Assembly (NCBI GenBank): GCA_022747635.1
Contig: JAKTNV010000023.1
Span: forward strand, 7,555,348 to 7,619,347
DNA length: 64,000 nucleotides
Reading direction: 5' to 3'
Source: Hetaerina americana
Taxonomy: Eukaryota > Arthropoda > Insecta > Odonata > Calopterygidae
The first letter of the stretch is position 1. Every line of letters begins with the position of its first letter. Shown piece after piece: positions 41,726-54,862 of the stretch. A program made the translations under genes and the position numbers. The notes under the pieces are model-generated. The model ran no database searches and was not told the DNA's origin. It saw only the letters and a program-made list of their open reading frames with translations.

Positions 41726-42526
41726 TATTTCATACCTATAAAATACGTTAAAGCAAATCGCGACCCCAGGTGGTACAATAAAGACGTTAGAAAAGCCCTT
41801 CGAAAGCAGAGAATGCTACACTCTAGGGTAAAGAGGGCAGGCGTGAACACATCATCTCCTGAGAATACACAATTATGGGACACATATAGATCCTCTAAAA
41901 TTGAAACCAAAAAACAATTACGTAGCGCCTTACTGGAATTTAAACGCAAAGTACTTTGCGAGCACTTGGACACTGACCCCAAAGCTTTCTGGTCATATGT
42001 TAGGGAAGTAAATGGGAGTAAACAAACCGTGGCTTGCTTAAGGGATTGTAGCAATGTAATTCATACAGACAGCGAGGTTAAAGCTAACATCTTAAATTCA
42101 TTCTTCCAAAGCGTTTTCTCGAATGATGTTGCCACCGCATATCTCCAAGAAACAATACATACTCCACCCATGGAAAAAATAACAGTGGACCAACAAGGAA
42201 TTCTAAAATTACTTAATGAGATTAAACCCAACAAATCCCCGGGTCCCGAAAATATACCAGCTAGGGTGATAAAACATTTAGCTCCAAACATTGCCCCGTA
42301 CCTTGAATTTATATTTAACAAATCCCTCACAGAGTGCAAAGTACCTAAGATTTGGAAAACCGCGCAAATAACGCCTATTTTTAAAAGTGGTGACAGGGAG
42401 GATCCCAGTAATTACAGACCTATATCTCTCACTTCTATCTGTTGTAAAATATTAGAGCACATAATTGTCAGTTCAATAATGAGACACCTTGACAACATTA
42501 ACTTTTTAAGTGACAATCAACACGGA
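41726..42526 (+). mobile_element. LINE-A ORF2 segment interrupted by a nested insertion
   Basis: It holds ORF2 codons from DFIPIKYVKA to the SDNQHG just before RT motif 2a. The continuation (GATTCAGG...) resumes at 43112, so a 585-bp LINE-A fragment separates the two halves. Its diagnostic bases are of the 13110 type (AAAATATTAG, GACAACATT). Confidence 0.85.
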
Positions 42527-43111
42527 TAGCAACTGTAGGATTATAGATAGTAAAAATTCCACTTGCCACCCTCAGTGTCTAAAAAATAATTAGTTCTACT
42601 TAAATGCATGCTCCTCCACTAACCTTATGTGTTTTGTTATAATAACCCATTCTTTCCGCATGACATCATTCGTGTTCTGTTCATCTGTTTTTAAGTTTCC
42701 CTTTCAGTCCCTCTTCCCTCCCGGCGGGGGGAAATTCCTGCTACCTGCAACGTTGGGTCGAATTCCCTTCCTTTTACTGTCTCTTTGGGGGGTTGAGTGT
42801 TTTGTGGTGCATTTTCATGTGGTAGTGATGTTTCACATTCTTGCTTGTTGTGTCCTGGCTTGCGTGTTGTAGGATGGCTTTGGTGCTGTATCCTGGGGTG
42901 CAGTTTTTTGTTGTTTTGCGGTGTATGTGTTTGCATGAGTATTGGATGTAGGGAGTTTTGCATGAGTGTGTGCGCTGCTGGGGTGTAATTTTCCGTGTTG
43001 TTTTTTGCATGTGGTATTTTTCGTTTTTACGGTTGGTGACCTAACACCCCCCGCCACACGCCCTTGCGGCGGCTTGCGGGGTATTATGTAGATGTAGATG
43101 TAGATGTAGAT
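42527..43111 (+). mobile_element. LINE-A 3'-end fragment nested in a LINE-A ORF2
   Basis: It starts at the last codons of ORF2 (AGCAACTGTAGG), contains the entire 3' UTR, stem-loop and four GTAGAT units, and sits exactly between CACGGAT and GATTCAGG of the host ORF2. At most GAT is duplicated. Confidence 0.85.
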
Positions 43112-44256
43112 GATTCAGGAAAACCCGCTCCTGCGAAACCCAATTAGGATTATTTACACATGATTTACTTGTATCTGGTGAGAGAGGTAGGCAAGTGGAT
43201 GCCATCTTCTTAGATTTTCAAAAGGCATTTGATAAGGTCCCACATGGTAAACTCATTCATAAATTAAAGGTCGCGGGTATAAACAAGGGCGCTATAAGTT
43301 GGGTTAAAGATTTTCTTTCAGAGCGGGAACAGAGGGTAGTCCTTGATGGCGCTAGTTCCGACAGCGTTCGAGTCACGTCGGGGGTACCTCAGGGAAGTGT
43401 GATCGGGCCGTTACTTTTCTTGATTTTTGTTAACGATTTGAACCGCGAAGTGAAAAGTAAAATTAGGATGTTCGCGGATGACACGGTGATCTATCGGGAG
43501 ATATCTGGGGATGAGGATCGTTTTATTCTAGCGCAGGATTTAGATTGCATTACTAAATGGTGTTCTAACTGGGGATTGACTCTAAATTATAATAAATGTT
43601 CAGTGGTAAATTTCTTTAAAAGATCAACGGAATTTGCTTACAAATTAGCTGGAGGTGACCTAGCAGTAGTTGATACGGTAAAATACCTAGGTGTCACATT
43701 CACTAAAGACTTAACTTGGGGGACTCACATACGTAAAGTCTGCGGTCAAGCAAATAAAAAATTGGGATTCATTAGACGCATTGTCGGCAAAAGTGACTCA
43801 AAGGTCAAGGAACGTTGTTACCACGCTCTTGTAAGGCCTCATTTAGAATACGCATGCAGCGTGTGGGACCCGAGTGAAAAAGGTCTCATTCGGGAAATTG
43901 AGAAGGTTCAACGCCGGGCAGCCCGTTTTGTAAAAAATTCCTACGATAAAACGCAAAGCGTTACCGAAATGCTCATGGATTTGGGGTGGGAATCATTAGA
44001 AGAGAGACGATTCAATGCAAGACTGAAATTATTAAATAAATTCAGATCCGCATGTTTCAGCACCGAGGTCTCGCAGATTATTCGTACTCCTACATACATT
44101 GGTCGCTTGGATCATGCATATAAAATTCGGGAAATAGATGCCAGGACTAGCCGACTCAAGGACTCCTTCTTCCCACGGACAATACGGGATAGCAACTGTA
44201 GGATTATAGATAGTAAAAATTCCACTTGCCACCCTCAGTGTCTAAAAAATAATTAG
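43112..44256 (+). pseudogene. LINE-A ORF2 C-terminal half, chimeric
   Basis: The frame is open from the FRKTRSCETQLG codons through SGVPQGS and FADD to the normal terminus. It lacks everything upstream, so it is non-functional. Confidence 0.87.
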
Positions 44257-44763
44257 TTCTACTTAAATGCATGCTCCTCCACTAACCTTATGTGTTTTGT
44301 TATAATAACCCATTCTTTCCGAATGACCTCATTCGTGTTCTGTTCATCTGTTTTTAAGTTTACCTTTCAATACCTCGTCCCTCTCCGCGGGGGGAAATTC
44401 CTGCTACCTGCAACGTTGGGTCGAATTCCCTTCCTTTTACTGTCTCTTTGGGGGGTTGAGTGTTTTGTGGTGCATTTTCATGTGGTAGTGATGTTTCACA
44501 TTCTTGCTTGTGTTGTCCTGGCTTGCGTGTTTTAGGATGGCTTTCGTCCTGTATCCTGGGGTGCAGTTTTTTGTTGTTTGGCGGTTTATGTGTTTGCATG
44601 AGTATTGGATGGAGGGAGTTTTGCATGAGTGTGTGCGCTGCTGGGGTGTAATTTTCCGTGTTGTTTTTTGCATGTGGTATTTTTCGTTTTTACGGTTGGT
44701 GACCTAACACCCCCCGCCACACGCCCTTGCGGCGGCTTGCGGGGTATTATGTAGATGTAGATG
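43112..44763 (+). mobile_element. LINE-A 3' part at the duplication junction, chimeric
   Basis: It begins GATTCAGG as the continuation of 42526. Up to about 43293 it carries the bases of the 41726 element (GATAAGG, GCTATAAG). From about 43460 it carries those of the 29918 element (AAAATTAGG, TCAACGGAATTT). The switch marks a crossover between two LINE-A copies. The tail ends at 44763, followed by the same sequence as after 32426. Confidence 0.85.
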
Positions 44764-44769
44764 TAGTAA

Positions 44770-47675
44770 AAACCCACGCAGGAAAAACACCCACGAAGAG
44801 AAGGGGGGTGTGAAAAACCTGCGAAAACCCTATTAATTAGAGGAAAGATACATGTACATTGTAACAATCATTTTTACAGAGTATACATATTATTAAGTTA
44901 CTGAAATTGAAATGGAGAAATTAAATACATTGACAACACATGCGGAGTAATGAGAAGCGTGATGTTTCTAAAAATAATTACGCAAACTCCTACCGCTTGA
45001 GATGACAAAACAAAAATCAGGGTAAAAAACAAAGTAGACACAGTGATCTGTATAACAGCTGAGTGGAATGACGGAGGGATACTGGTTAAGTTAAGTACCT
45101 GAGGAAAATGAACTTGTGAAGTGCTCTTCTAAATGTTGTTGTTGATGAAGAGTTTTTTATGTCATCTGGGAGAGAGTTCCACAGACGGCATGCTGTAACA
45201 TGAAAAGATTTGTGATAGATTTCCGTGCGATGGTGTGGGACAAGAAGTTTGTTATTACCCCTGGTATTTCTGTTGTGGATTGAGTTGATGAAGAGGAAGT
45301 TTTTGTATAGATAATTAGGGGTGTGCTTTGAAAGTATTCCGTAGAGAAGTGAAAGAATATGTAAATGCCTGCGGCCTTCTAGCTTTAACCAGGATATTCT
45401 ATTAAATGAGTCGGAAATATGATCGTACTTCCTAAGATCACATATGAACCGCACACAGGAATTATGGGTCTTCTGGAGTTTGGTTTTTAGTTCGCCTGAA
45501 AGGTCTTGGTATACTACATCACAGTAATCAAAGTGGGGTATGAGAAGAGTGGACACAAGAAGCATCTTTAAGGAGGGGGGAGCAATGTGCTTTAACCTTT
45601 TCAGTGAATGCAGGGATGAGTTAATTTTTCTGCAGATAGCAATTGCATGATCAGTCCAAGATAATGTTTCATTTATGGTTAAGCCTAAATTATTTACTGT
45701 CCTTAGGTATGGTATGATAGATCCTTGCAATTTTAGTGGTGGTAGTTTATCAATACTTATTTTAGAATGTATTTTATGGTATCCGATTATGATGGACTGA
45801 CTTTTGATTGGGTTTATTTTCAATAAATTTTTTATTCCCCATAGTGACAAAGCAGCCAGATCTGCATTAATTTCGTTTATAATTGTAGGTAGGTCTTGAA
45901 GGCGGGAATGGTGATATATTTGTAAATCATCGGCATAAAGGTGATGATTGCAATTTAAAATGCATTTACTAAAATCGTTTATATACAGGGAAAAAAGCAA
46001 AGGTCCAAGAATGGATCCTTGTGGAACACCCCTGTGTATTTGAAGCCAGTTAGAGGATGAATTAGGTGTAGTGACACTTTGGAATCGGTTACTTAGGTAT
46101 GAGCGAATCCACAGTAAAGACGAGGAAGAAAAATTCAGGTTTTGAAGTTTTGCTAAGAGAATATCTTTGTCAATAGAGTCGAAGGCTTTGGTAAAGTCTA
46201 GGAGAGTCATTATTGTCACCTCTTTGCGATCCATGGATAGTCGGATGTCATCTGTTATTTTAAGGAGAGCGGTAGCTGTGCTGTGAGAGGACCGAAAGCC
46301 AGATTGTAGAGGATCAAGTAAGTTATTTTCATTCAGAAACTTTGAAATTTGTTCGTGAATGAGTCTCTCGAATGCTTTTGATAAAGGAGGCAAGATGCTG
46401 ATTGGTCTGTATTCAGCAATGTTAGTGGGTGTGGATTTTTTGGGGATGGGACGGACGAGGGCACGTTTCCAGAGGGAGGGATATGTTTCAGTTAAAATAG
46501 ACCAATTAAAGATATGAGTTAAAACAGGAAGTACAATGGGAAGTAACTTTTGTATGAGAATAGCTGAAATTCCGTCAGCTCCATCTGAGGAGGACTTGAT
46601 TTTTTTGAGGGCCTGGAGGACTTCCATTTGTGTGACGGGAGAAATTTTGAATGAGCTTCCAGCAGAAACTGGAGTTGGTTCAGAATTTTGCAAACTGTAT
46701 ATGTATTCATTTTTTGCATTAAAGTCGATTTCCGTCGGTGGGGTTGTGAATAAACGGTTTAGGTCGTCTGGAGAAATGTCAGCAGGTAGGGAGTGTTGAT
46801 TTTTAGTTTTTCCAACACCAAGGTACTTCAAGCTTTTCCAAATATGTGACGGGGGCTCTTTAGATATTTGGAAGGCATATCTGATTTTGGAATTTCTAAT
46901 GACTTGTTTAGTTTTGTTACGCAGTTTTTTGTAGATATTGAATACATTTTCGTTTTTATGTTTTTTAAACAGGCTATAGACTGCGTCACGCCTACGCATC
47001 AAGTATTTTATTTCATCTGTTATCCAAGGGGAGCGTGGTTTGGACAGTCGGATTTTTCTAAACGGTGCATGTTTGTCTCCTAGATCATTTAAGAACGTAT
47101 TAAATAGTTCTACTTTTTTATCTATGTCGTTGATGAATTCTATAGACTGCCATGGAATGGTAGCCGCATCGGATACCAGGTATTTGTCATCTATGGACTT
47201 GAAATCGCGAGTAAGAATGAATTCCTGCTTAAATTTAGGACATCTAACTGAGTATGTTAAAAATAACACATCATGCATGGATATTCCTGGGGCAGAAAGT
47301 TGCCCATATGTTGTGATTTTGTCAGGGTTGGCTGTAATTATTGCATCAAGCCAAGTGGCTGATGAAGATGTATGATGGGTAGGTTCTAGGGGAAGTATAC
47401 TAAGACCGAGGGATGACATAGAGTTAGTAATTGTTTTAGAGTCATGAGTTGAGGAAAGAAAGTTGGCATTGAAGTCACCAGTAATAATAACATGGTCATA
47501 GTTCGGAATGAGGGAAGATAATGCTTCTTTCAACTCGGAAAAATAACCTATCTTGGGTGGGCGGTAAAATATGCCTAAAAGAATTTTTTGTAGGTTGAAG
47601 GTTATCTCTAAGAATGCAAACTCGGGTCTTTTGCAGTAAACGGAAGAACTTTTTGATATAATTTTGAATGAGAGA
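44770..47675 (-). mobile_element. LINE-C, unit 2 copy
   Basis: It is identical by eye to 32433-35338, including the truncation point and the adjoining LINE-A tail. It arose by the segmental duplication, not by a second retrotransposition. Confidence 0.9.
45086..47674 (-). pseudogene. LINE-C ORF2, unit 2 copy
   Basis: The predicted protein is the same as at 32749-35337, with YADDLQIY and partial endonuclease. The first 12 codons of the open frame again come from the LINE-A tail. Confidence 0.88.
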
Positions 47676-48038
47676 TCTACATCTACATAATACCCCGCAA
47701 GCCGCCGCAAGGGCGTGTGGCGGGGGGTGTTAGGTCACCAACCGTAAAAACGAAAAATACCACTGCAAAAAACAACACGGAAAATTACACCCCAGCAGCG
47801 CACACACTCATGCAAAACTCCCTCCATCCAATACTCATGCAAACACATACACCGCAAAACAACAAAAAACTGCACCCCAGGATGCAGCACGAAAGCCATC
47901 CTAAAACACGCAAGCCAGGACACAACAAGCAAGAATGTGAAACATCACTACCACATGAAAATGCACCACAAAACACTCTACCCCCCAAAGAGACAGTAAA
48001 AGGAAGGGAATGCGACCCAACGTTGCAGGTAGCAGGAA
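47676..48038 (-). mobile_element. LINE-A 3'-UTR fragment, unit 2 copy
   Basis: Duplicate of 35339-35701. Confidence 0.85.
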
Positions 48039-48093
48039 CAAGCAAGAATGTGAAACATCACTACCACATGAAAATGCACCACAAAACACTCTA

Positions 48094-49153
48094 CATCTAC
48101 ATCTACTTAATACCCCGCAAGCCGCCGCAAGGGCGTGTGGCGGGGGGTGCTAGGACACCACCCATAATTTAGAAAAGAAAAAGAAAAAAAAAAACCGCAT
48201 GCAATAACGACAAAATCATATATATAAAAAAAAAAACATGGCATACATTCATGCATGAACACTTACACCCCACACACATGCAAACACTCAAACTACCAAC
48301 TAACATACACATGCACCTGAAAGTATACCTAACATCTCTATAGTGTTTAATTTTGTTCCGACTTGTAAATTCAACGTTTTTAATATTTCTAAAGTGACTT
48401 CGGTTTCTTGCTATTATGATTACTGATTGTTCGGGGAAAGAATGAGTATTTGTACCTATCTGTCTTGGAATCTATCTCCCTTAGTTTATCTTTGTGGTCT
48501 GATCTACCTAAGTAGTGTGGGGCCATTATAATTCCTTCAGTGTCATATTTAAACTCGTTTGTTCTGAACCTTTCTAAAAGTCTAAGCCTCGCTTGTTCTC
48601 TCCGCACTTCAAGTGGTTCCCAGCCTAAATCCCCTAAGAGACCTGTCACACTTGTGTTTTTATCATAACAATTTTTAACGAATCTAGCGGATTTTCTCTG
48701 GACTTTATCTAATTCTTTTTGCCAAATTTTCTCCCACGGATCCCAAATACTTGCGGCATATTCCAAATGAGGTCTAACTAGAGCAAAATAACACCTCTCT
48801 TTAACTTTTTCATTACATTTCCCCACCACCCGTTTTATGAAGCCAAGTTTCTTTAAAGCTGATCCGCATATTGTCCTGATATGTGCTCCCCATGAAAGGC
48901 GTGGTGTTAGAACAACCCCCAAATATTTAACTTGATTTGCCGTAGTCAATACTGAACCCTCTATTTTGTAGTTTATATCCTGATCCTCGCTTCCTTTATT
49001 CCAAAATTTCAAAACTGCACATTTATCTATATTAAGTGTTAATCCCCATTTATTGCACCATTCCGAGATATTGTCTAAGTCTCTAGAGAGTAGCTCGCGA
49101 TCTAGTTGGCTCCTTATTTCCCTGTATATCACCGTGTCGTCAGCAAATAACCT
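48094..49153 (-). mobile_element. LINE-B insertion, unit 2 copy
   Basis: Duplicate of 35757-36816. The ORF2 fragment spans 48389-49153 and begins at RLFADD. Confidence 0.87.
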
Positions 49154-49199
49154 TACCCCCCAAAGAGACAGTAAAAGGAAGGGAATTCGACCCAACGTT

Positions 49200-49227
49200 A
49201 TGTATTATGTAGATGTAGATGTAGATG
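49200..49227 (+). mobile_element. 28-bp tail-only insertion, unit 2 copy
   Basis: Duplicate of 36863-36890, with AACGTT at 49194-49199 and 49228-49233. Confidence 0.8.
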
Positions 49228-50339
49228 AACGTTGCAGGTAGCAGGAGTTTCCCCCCGCCGGGAGGGAAGAGGGACTGAAAGGGAAACTTAAAAACAGATG
49301 AACAGAACACGAATGATGTCATGCGGAAAGAATGGGTTATTATAACAAAACACATAAGGTTAGTGGAGGAGCATGCATTTAAGTAGAACTAATTATTTTT
49401 TAGACACTGAAGGGTGGCAAGTGGAATTTTTACTATCTATAATCCTACAGTTGCTATCCCGTATTGTCCGTGGGAAGAAGGAGTCCTTGAGTCGGCTAGT
49501 CCTGGCATCTATTTCCCGAATTTTATATGCATGATCCAAGCGACCAATGTATGTAGGAGTACGAATAATCTGCGAGACCTCGGTGCTGAAACATGCGGAT
49601 CTGAATTTATTTAATAATTTCAGTCTTGCATTGAATCGTCTCTCTTCTAATGATTCCCACCCCAAATCCATGAGCATTTCGGTAACGCTTTGCGTTTTAT
49701 CGTAGGAATTTTTTACAAAACGGGCTGCCCGGCGTTGAACCTTCTCAATTTCCCGAATGAGACCTTTTTCACTCGGGTCCCACACGCTGCATGCGTATTC
49801 TAAATGAGGCCTTACAAGAGCGTGGTAACAACGTTCCTTGACCTTCGAGTCACTTTTGCCGACAATGCGTCTAATGAATCCCCATTTTTTATATCCATAT
49901 CCATTCTCTGCCTGGCTTCTGCCGAGAACAGACGTGCTCGAGCTCGCTCCCTAGAACCGGTTCGACCCTACCTGAGACTACCTGCGTGCCTGCTGTTACT
50001 TCTGTGTTTGTTCTTCCCTAGTGAAGTGTAGTTTAGTGTTAGCTTTAATTTTGTGAAATAGTTAGTTTATTTAGTTTTTGTGCTGTTTGTTATTAGTTTT
50101 TAATAGTTTGGTGGTATTCCTAGTGGGTACTCTTAGTGGCTTGCGGTGGTTTTTGTCCGTCGAATCTAATTGGTTATCGGTGAGTGTTTTATTTTCTTTA
50201 CCATCTTTTTTCTTTCCTTTCTTTACTTACTTACAAAGCGTAACTTATTGATTGAGCTGAATTTAACTAACCCCTCTTAGAAATTTTAGCATAGTGTATA
50301 CAGGTTAGCTTTTGTTGGGAACTCAGTAGTTTAATAAGG

Positions 50340-51365
50340 ATGGCTTCATCTAGGTCCCCTGTTGCCATGCTCGAAGGCACTGGCGAATGCGCGGCTTTAA
50401 GGGCCCGTATCGTCATGCTGGAGAGAATGGTGCGGGAGCTTCGATCGGAGATCGCCGGCCGGAGGGCTCCCCTCGGGAGAGATGGTGCTCGGGGTGGGAA
50501 TACGAAAACCCGCCACGCCCATATGGGTGCACGGATTCGTCCGAATGCTACACGTGGCTGGGCGATTAGAGACCTACCCCGTGTCCCATCTCCCAACGAG
50601 GGAGTGTCTCACGTCCGTAGGTCAGACGATTGGAGGGTTGTCTCTCGAGGCAAGGGGAAGGTAACGCTGCGCCGTGGATTGGACTCTGCGGAGGCAGATA
50701 CCATCCCCGTCTCCAACAGGTACCAGGTGTTGTCGGATGACAGCACCACCGTACCTGCAGCCCCTACCCCTACTCCGAGGGCACTGCCTAGGGTAAGACG
50801 TCAGGGAACGGGAAGGGAGGGAATTGTAGTAATAGGTAGCTCGAATGTCCGTCGTGTAATGGTCCCATTGAGGGAAAGGGCGCGCCGCGTAGGCGCCGAT
50901 CAACGGGTGACCGCCTGGTGTATACCAGGCGGAGGAGTCCCTCAGGTGACGAAGGCGATCGAGGCGGCGGTCAAAGGCACGAAGTGCTCTAGGCTGCAGG
51001 TCGTGGCCCATGTGGGCACCAACGACGTCACGGACCGTGGATCCGAGGAGGTCCTCCGTTCCCTTAGGGAACTGAGCTCCGAGGTGAATCGCGTCCAGGG
51101 CGTCGAGGGGGTTCGGCTGGGACTAACGGTCTGCAGCATTGTTCCGAGGGAGGATCGCGGGTCTCTGGTTTGGAGCCGAGTGGAAGGCATAAACCAGAGA
51201 CTATCGAGATTCTGCTCGGACATAGGAGCCTCCTTCGTCGACCTCAGACCAACCCTCCGATCTTGCAGGACTCCCCTTAACCGATCTGGGGTCCATTACA
51301 CGGCGGAAGCGGCGAGTAAGGTAGCGGATAGGATACTCGACCACTGTAGGCCTTTTTTAGGATAG
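50340..51365 (+). CDS. LINE-A ORF1, unit 2 copy, intact
   Basis: Its 341 codons encode the same protein as 38003-39028; no difference was seen. Identity along the whole ORF supports a recent duplication. Confidence 0.88.
   Translation: MASSRSPVAMLEGTGECAALRARIVMLERMVRELRSEIAGRRAPLGRDGARGGNTKTRHAHMGARIRPNATRGWAIRDLPRVPSPNEGVSHVRRSDDWRVVSRGKGKVTLRRGLDSAEADTIPVSNRYQVLSDDSTTVPAAPTPTPRALPRVRRQGTGREGIVVIGSSNVRRVMVPLRERARRVGADQRVTAWCIPGGGVPQVTKAIEAAVKGTKCSRLQVVAHVGTNDVTDRGSEEVLRSLRELSSEVNRVQGVEGVRLGLTVCSIVPREDRGSLVWSRVEGINQRLSRFCSDIGASFVDLRPTLRSCRTPLNRSGVHYTAEAASKVADRILDHCRPFLG
51353..51359 (+). promoter_or_regulatory. Putative -1 frameshift site T TTT TTA (unit 2 copy)
   Basis: Same heptamer and phase as the other copies. 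Being a duplicate of 39016-39022 it is not independent evidence. Confidence 0.55.
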
Positions 51366-54061
51366 AGGGCAGGTCACTTAGTGGGTCAATAACATCTGGG
51401 GATAGCGCGTATAATATTATTAATAAAAATATAAAAGTCATTGACAACACTGGCATTGATTTAGAAAGACATGTGACACGCACTTCCCCACAAAGGCGTC
51501 CTAAATTACAGTCAGGCACAAATAAGGACGATTATTCAACATCAAAATAATTTAACTATACTTGTTATAAATTGCAGAAGCCTCAAGAACAAATCAGCAG
51601 ATCTAGAACACATAATCCAAACTCATTCCGCTGATATAGTATTAGGCACAGAGAGTTGGCTGTGCAATGATATTAATGACCAAGAAATTTTCCCAATAGA
51701 TTTCAAAGTTTACCGACACGATAGAGATACAAGACCCGGAGGAGGGGTTTTCGTGGCAGTTAAAAGTCATTTTGAAAGCAGGCAAGTTTCATTTGAAAAT
51801 AATAACATAGAAAGTGTTTGGTGCACCTTACTACGGACCAATCAACCCAACATAAATTTATGCTCTTTCTACAGACCTCCAGACTCAGATTTGAAAACAC
51901 TTCACACCCTCAACGATCAAATTTACAATTTTACACGTAAATATAATAACAGCATAAACATAATTGGTGGCGACTTTAACCTCCCAGGTATAGATTGGGA
52001 CAGCAATATCGTTAAATCTGGGACCCGCGATCGCGAATCTTGCAATTCCATGATAAAATTGGTTCAAAGAAACTCCCTTCATCAAGCAGTACGCATGCCC
52101 ACCCGTGGAAAAAACATATTGGATCTATTTCTTACAAACACGCCTGAACGTATTATTAGTGTATCAACTGATGAGGGCTTGAGTGACCATAAAGCAATTA
52201 ATGTCCATTTGGACATAGCAATAAAAAAGATTGTTAAACCAAAAAGAAAAATTTATAATTACCATAAAGCAGACTTTGAATCTTTTGCCAATCAATTAAA
52301 CTCTTCACTACCCGAGTTCAAAACCCGCTTAAGTCATGTCAACGTGGAAGAAACTTGGACAGAATTTGTCAATATCATGCAAAAAGGAATCGTAGATTTC
52401 ATACCTATAAAATACGTTAAAGCAAATCGCGACCCCAGGTGGTACAATAAATAAATAACCGTGGCTTGCTTAAGGGATTGTAGCAATGTAATTCATACAG
52501 ACAGCGAGGTTAAAGCTAACATCTTAAATTCATTCTTCCAAAGCGTTTTCTCGAATGATGTTGCCACCGCATATCTCCAAGAAACAATACATACTCCACC
52601 CATGGAAAAAATAACAGTGGACCAACAAGGAATTCTAAAATTACTTAATGAGATTAAACCCAACAAATCCCCGGGTCCCGAAAATATACCAGCTAGGGTG
52701 ATAAAACATTTAGCTCCAAACATTGCCCCGTACCTTGAATTTATATTTAACAAATCCCTCACAGAGTGCAAAGTACCTAAGATTTGGAAAACCGCGCAAA
52801 TAACGCCTATTTTTAAAAGTGGTGACAGGGAGGATCCCAGTAATTACAGACCTATATCTCTCACTTCTATCTGTTGTAAAATCTTAGAGCACATAATTGT
52901 CAGTTCAATAATGAGACACCTTGACAATATTAACTTTTTAAGTGACAATCAACACGGATTCAGGAAAACCCGCTCCTGCGAAACCCAATTAGGATTATTT
53001 ACACATGATTTACTTGTATCTGGTGAGAGAGGTAGGCAAGTGGATGCCATCTTCTTAGATTTTCAAAAGGCATTTGATAAAGTCCCACATGGTAAACTCA
53101 TTCATAAATTAAAGGTCGCGGGTATAAACAAGGGCGCCATAAGTTGGGTTAAAGATTTTCTTTCAGAGCGGGAACAGAGGGTAGTCCTTGATGGCGCTAG
53201 TTCCGACAGCGTTCGAGTCACGTCGGGGGTACCTCAGGGAAGTGTGATCGGGCCGTTACTTTTCTTGATTTTTGTTAACGATTTGAACCGCGAAGTGAAA
53301 AGTAAAATTAGGATGTTCGCGGATGACACGGTGATCTATCGGGAGATATCTGGGGATGAGGATCGTTTTATTCTAGCGCAGGATTTAGATTGCATTACTA
53401 AATGGTGTTCTAACTGGGGATTGACTCTAAATTATAATAAATGTTCAGTGGTAAATTTCTTTAAAAGATCAACGGAATTTGCTTACAAATTAGCTGGAGG
53501 TGACCTAGCAGTAGTTGATACGGTAAAATACCTAGGTGTCACATTCACTAAAGACTTAACTTGGGGGACTCACATACGTAAAGTCTGCGGTCAAGCAAAT
53601 AAAAAATTGGGATTCATTAGACGCATTGTCGGCAAAAGTGACTCAAAGGTCAAGGAACGTTGTTACCACGCTCTTGTAAGGCCTCATTTAGAATACGCAT
53701 GCAGCGTGTGGGACCCGAGTGAAAAAGGTCTCATTCGGGAAATTGAGAAGGTTCAACGCCGGGCAGCCCGTTTTGTAAAAAATTCCTACGATAAAACGCA
53801 AAGCGTTACCGAAATGCTCATGGATTTGGGGTGGGAATCATTAGAAGAGAGACGATTCAATGCAAGACTGAAATTATTAAATAAATTCAGATCCGCATGT
53901 TTCAGCACCGAGGTCTCGCAGATTATTCGTACTCCTACATACATTGGTCGCTTGGATCATGCATATAAAATTCGGGAAATAGATGCCAGGACTAGCCGAC
54001 TCAAGGACTCCTTCTTCCCACGGACAATACGGGATAGCAACTGTAGGATACAACTGCAGGA
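51359..54061 (+). pseudogene. LINE-A ORF2 (unit 2 copy), broken
   Basis: It shares the early inserted A (about 51531) and the deletion with TAA at about 52450. The RT frame from 52455 to 54061 is continuous because the extra A of unit 1 is absent. The open frame runs on past the LINE end to 54077 through junction bases (QLQDISYL). Confidence 0.88.
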
Positions 54062-54862
54062 TATTTCATACCTATAAAATACGTTAAAGCAAATCGCGAC
54101 CCCAGGTGGTACAATAAAGACGTTAGAAAAGCCCTTCGAAAGCAGAGAATGCTACACTCTAGGGTAAAGAGGGCAGGCGTGAACACATCATCTCCTGAGA
54201 ATACACAATTATGGGACACATATAGATCCTCTAAAATTGAAACCAAAAAACAATTACGTAGCGCCTTACTGGAATTTAAACGCAAAGTACTTTGCGAGCA
54301 CTTGGACACTGACCCCAAAGCTTTCTGGTCATATGTTAGGGAAGTAAATGGGAGTAAACAAACCGTGGCTTGCTTAAGGGATTGTAGCAATGTAATTCAT
54401 ACAGACAGCGAGGTTAAAGCTAACATCTTAAATTCATTCTTCCAAAGCGTTTTCTCGAATGATGTTGCCACCGCATATCTCCAAGAAACAATACATACTC
54501 CACCCATGGAAAAAATAACAGTGGACCAACAAGGAATTCTAAAATTACTTAATGAGATTAAACCCAACAAATCCCCGGGTCCCGAAAATATACCAGCTAG
54601 GGTGATAAAACATTTAGCTCCAAACATTGCCCCGTACCTTGAATTTATATTTAACAAATCCCTCACAGAGTGCAAAGTACCTAAGATTTGGAAAACCGCG
54701 CAAATAACGCCTATTTTTAAAAGTGGTGACAGGGAGGATCCCAGTAATTACAGACCTATATCTCTCACTTCTATCTGTTGTAAAATATTAGAGCACATAA
54801 TTGTCAGTTCAATAATGAGACACCTTGACAACATTAACTTTTTAAGTGACAATCAACACGGA
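54062..54862 (+). mobile_element. LINE-A ORF2 segment, unit 2 copy
   Basis: Duplicate of 41726-42526. The sequence that should follow (GATTCAGG...) is not found after the nested tail in this unit. Confidence 0.85.

Larger units (their letters stand above)
30775..43111. repeat. 12.3-kb tandem duplication, unit 1
   Basis: Every feature from the RT part of the LINE-A at 29918 through the nested tail ending at 43111 recurs 12,337 bp downstream (12,336 bp after 40645). Differences noticed by eye are two bases in the first 200 bp, one extra A near 40645 and about three changes in the last 180 bp. Confidence 0.93.
48039..49896 (-). mobile_element. LINE-A 3' portion split by LINE-B, unit 2 copy
   Basis: Duplicate of 35702-37559, including the ORF2 C-terminal fragment (about 49397-49896) and its altered last residues. 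Confidence 0.85.
49903..54061 (+). mobile_element. LINE-A with complete 5' end, unit 2 copy
   Basis: Duplicate of 37566-41725, with the same internal deletion (junction near 52450) and the same missing 3' end, but without the extra A in the RT. The 5' UTR is 49903-50339. Confidence 0.88.
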
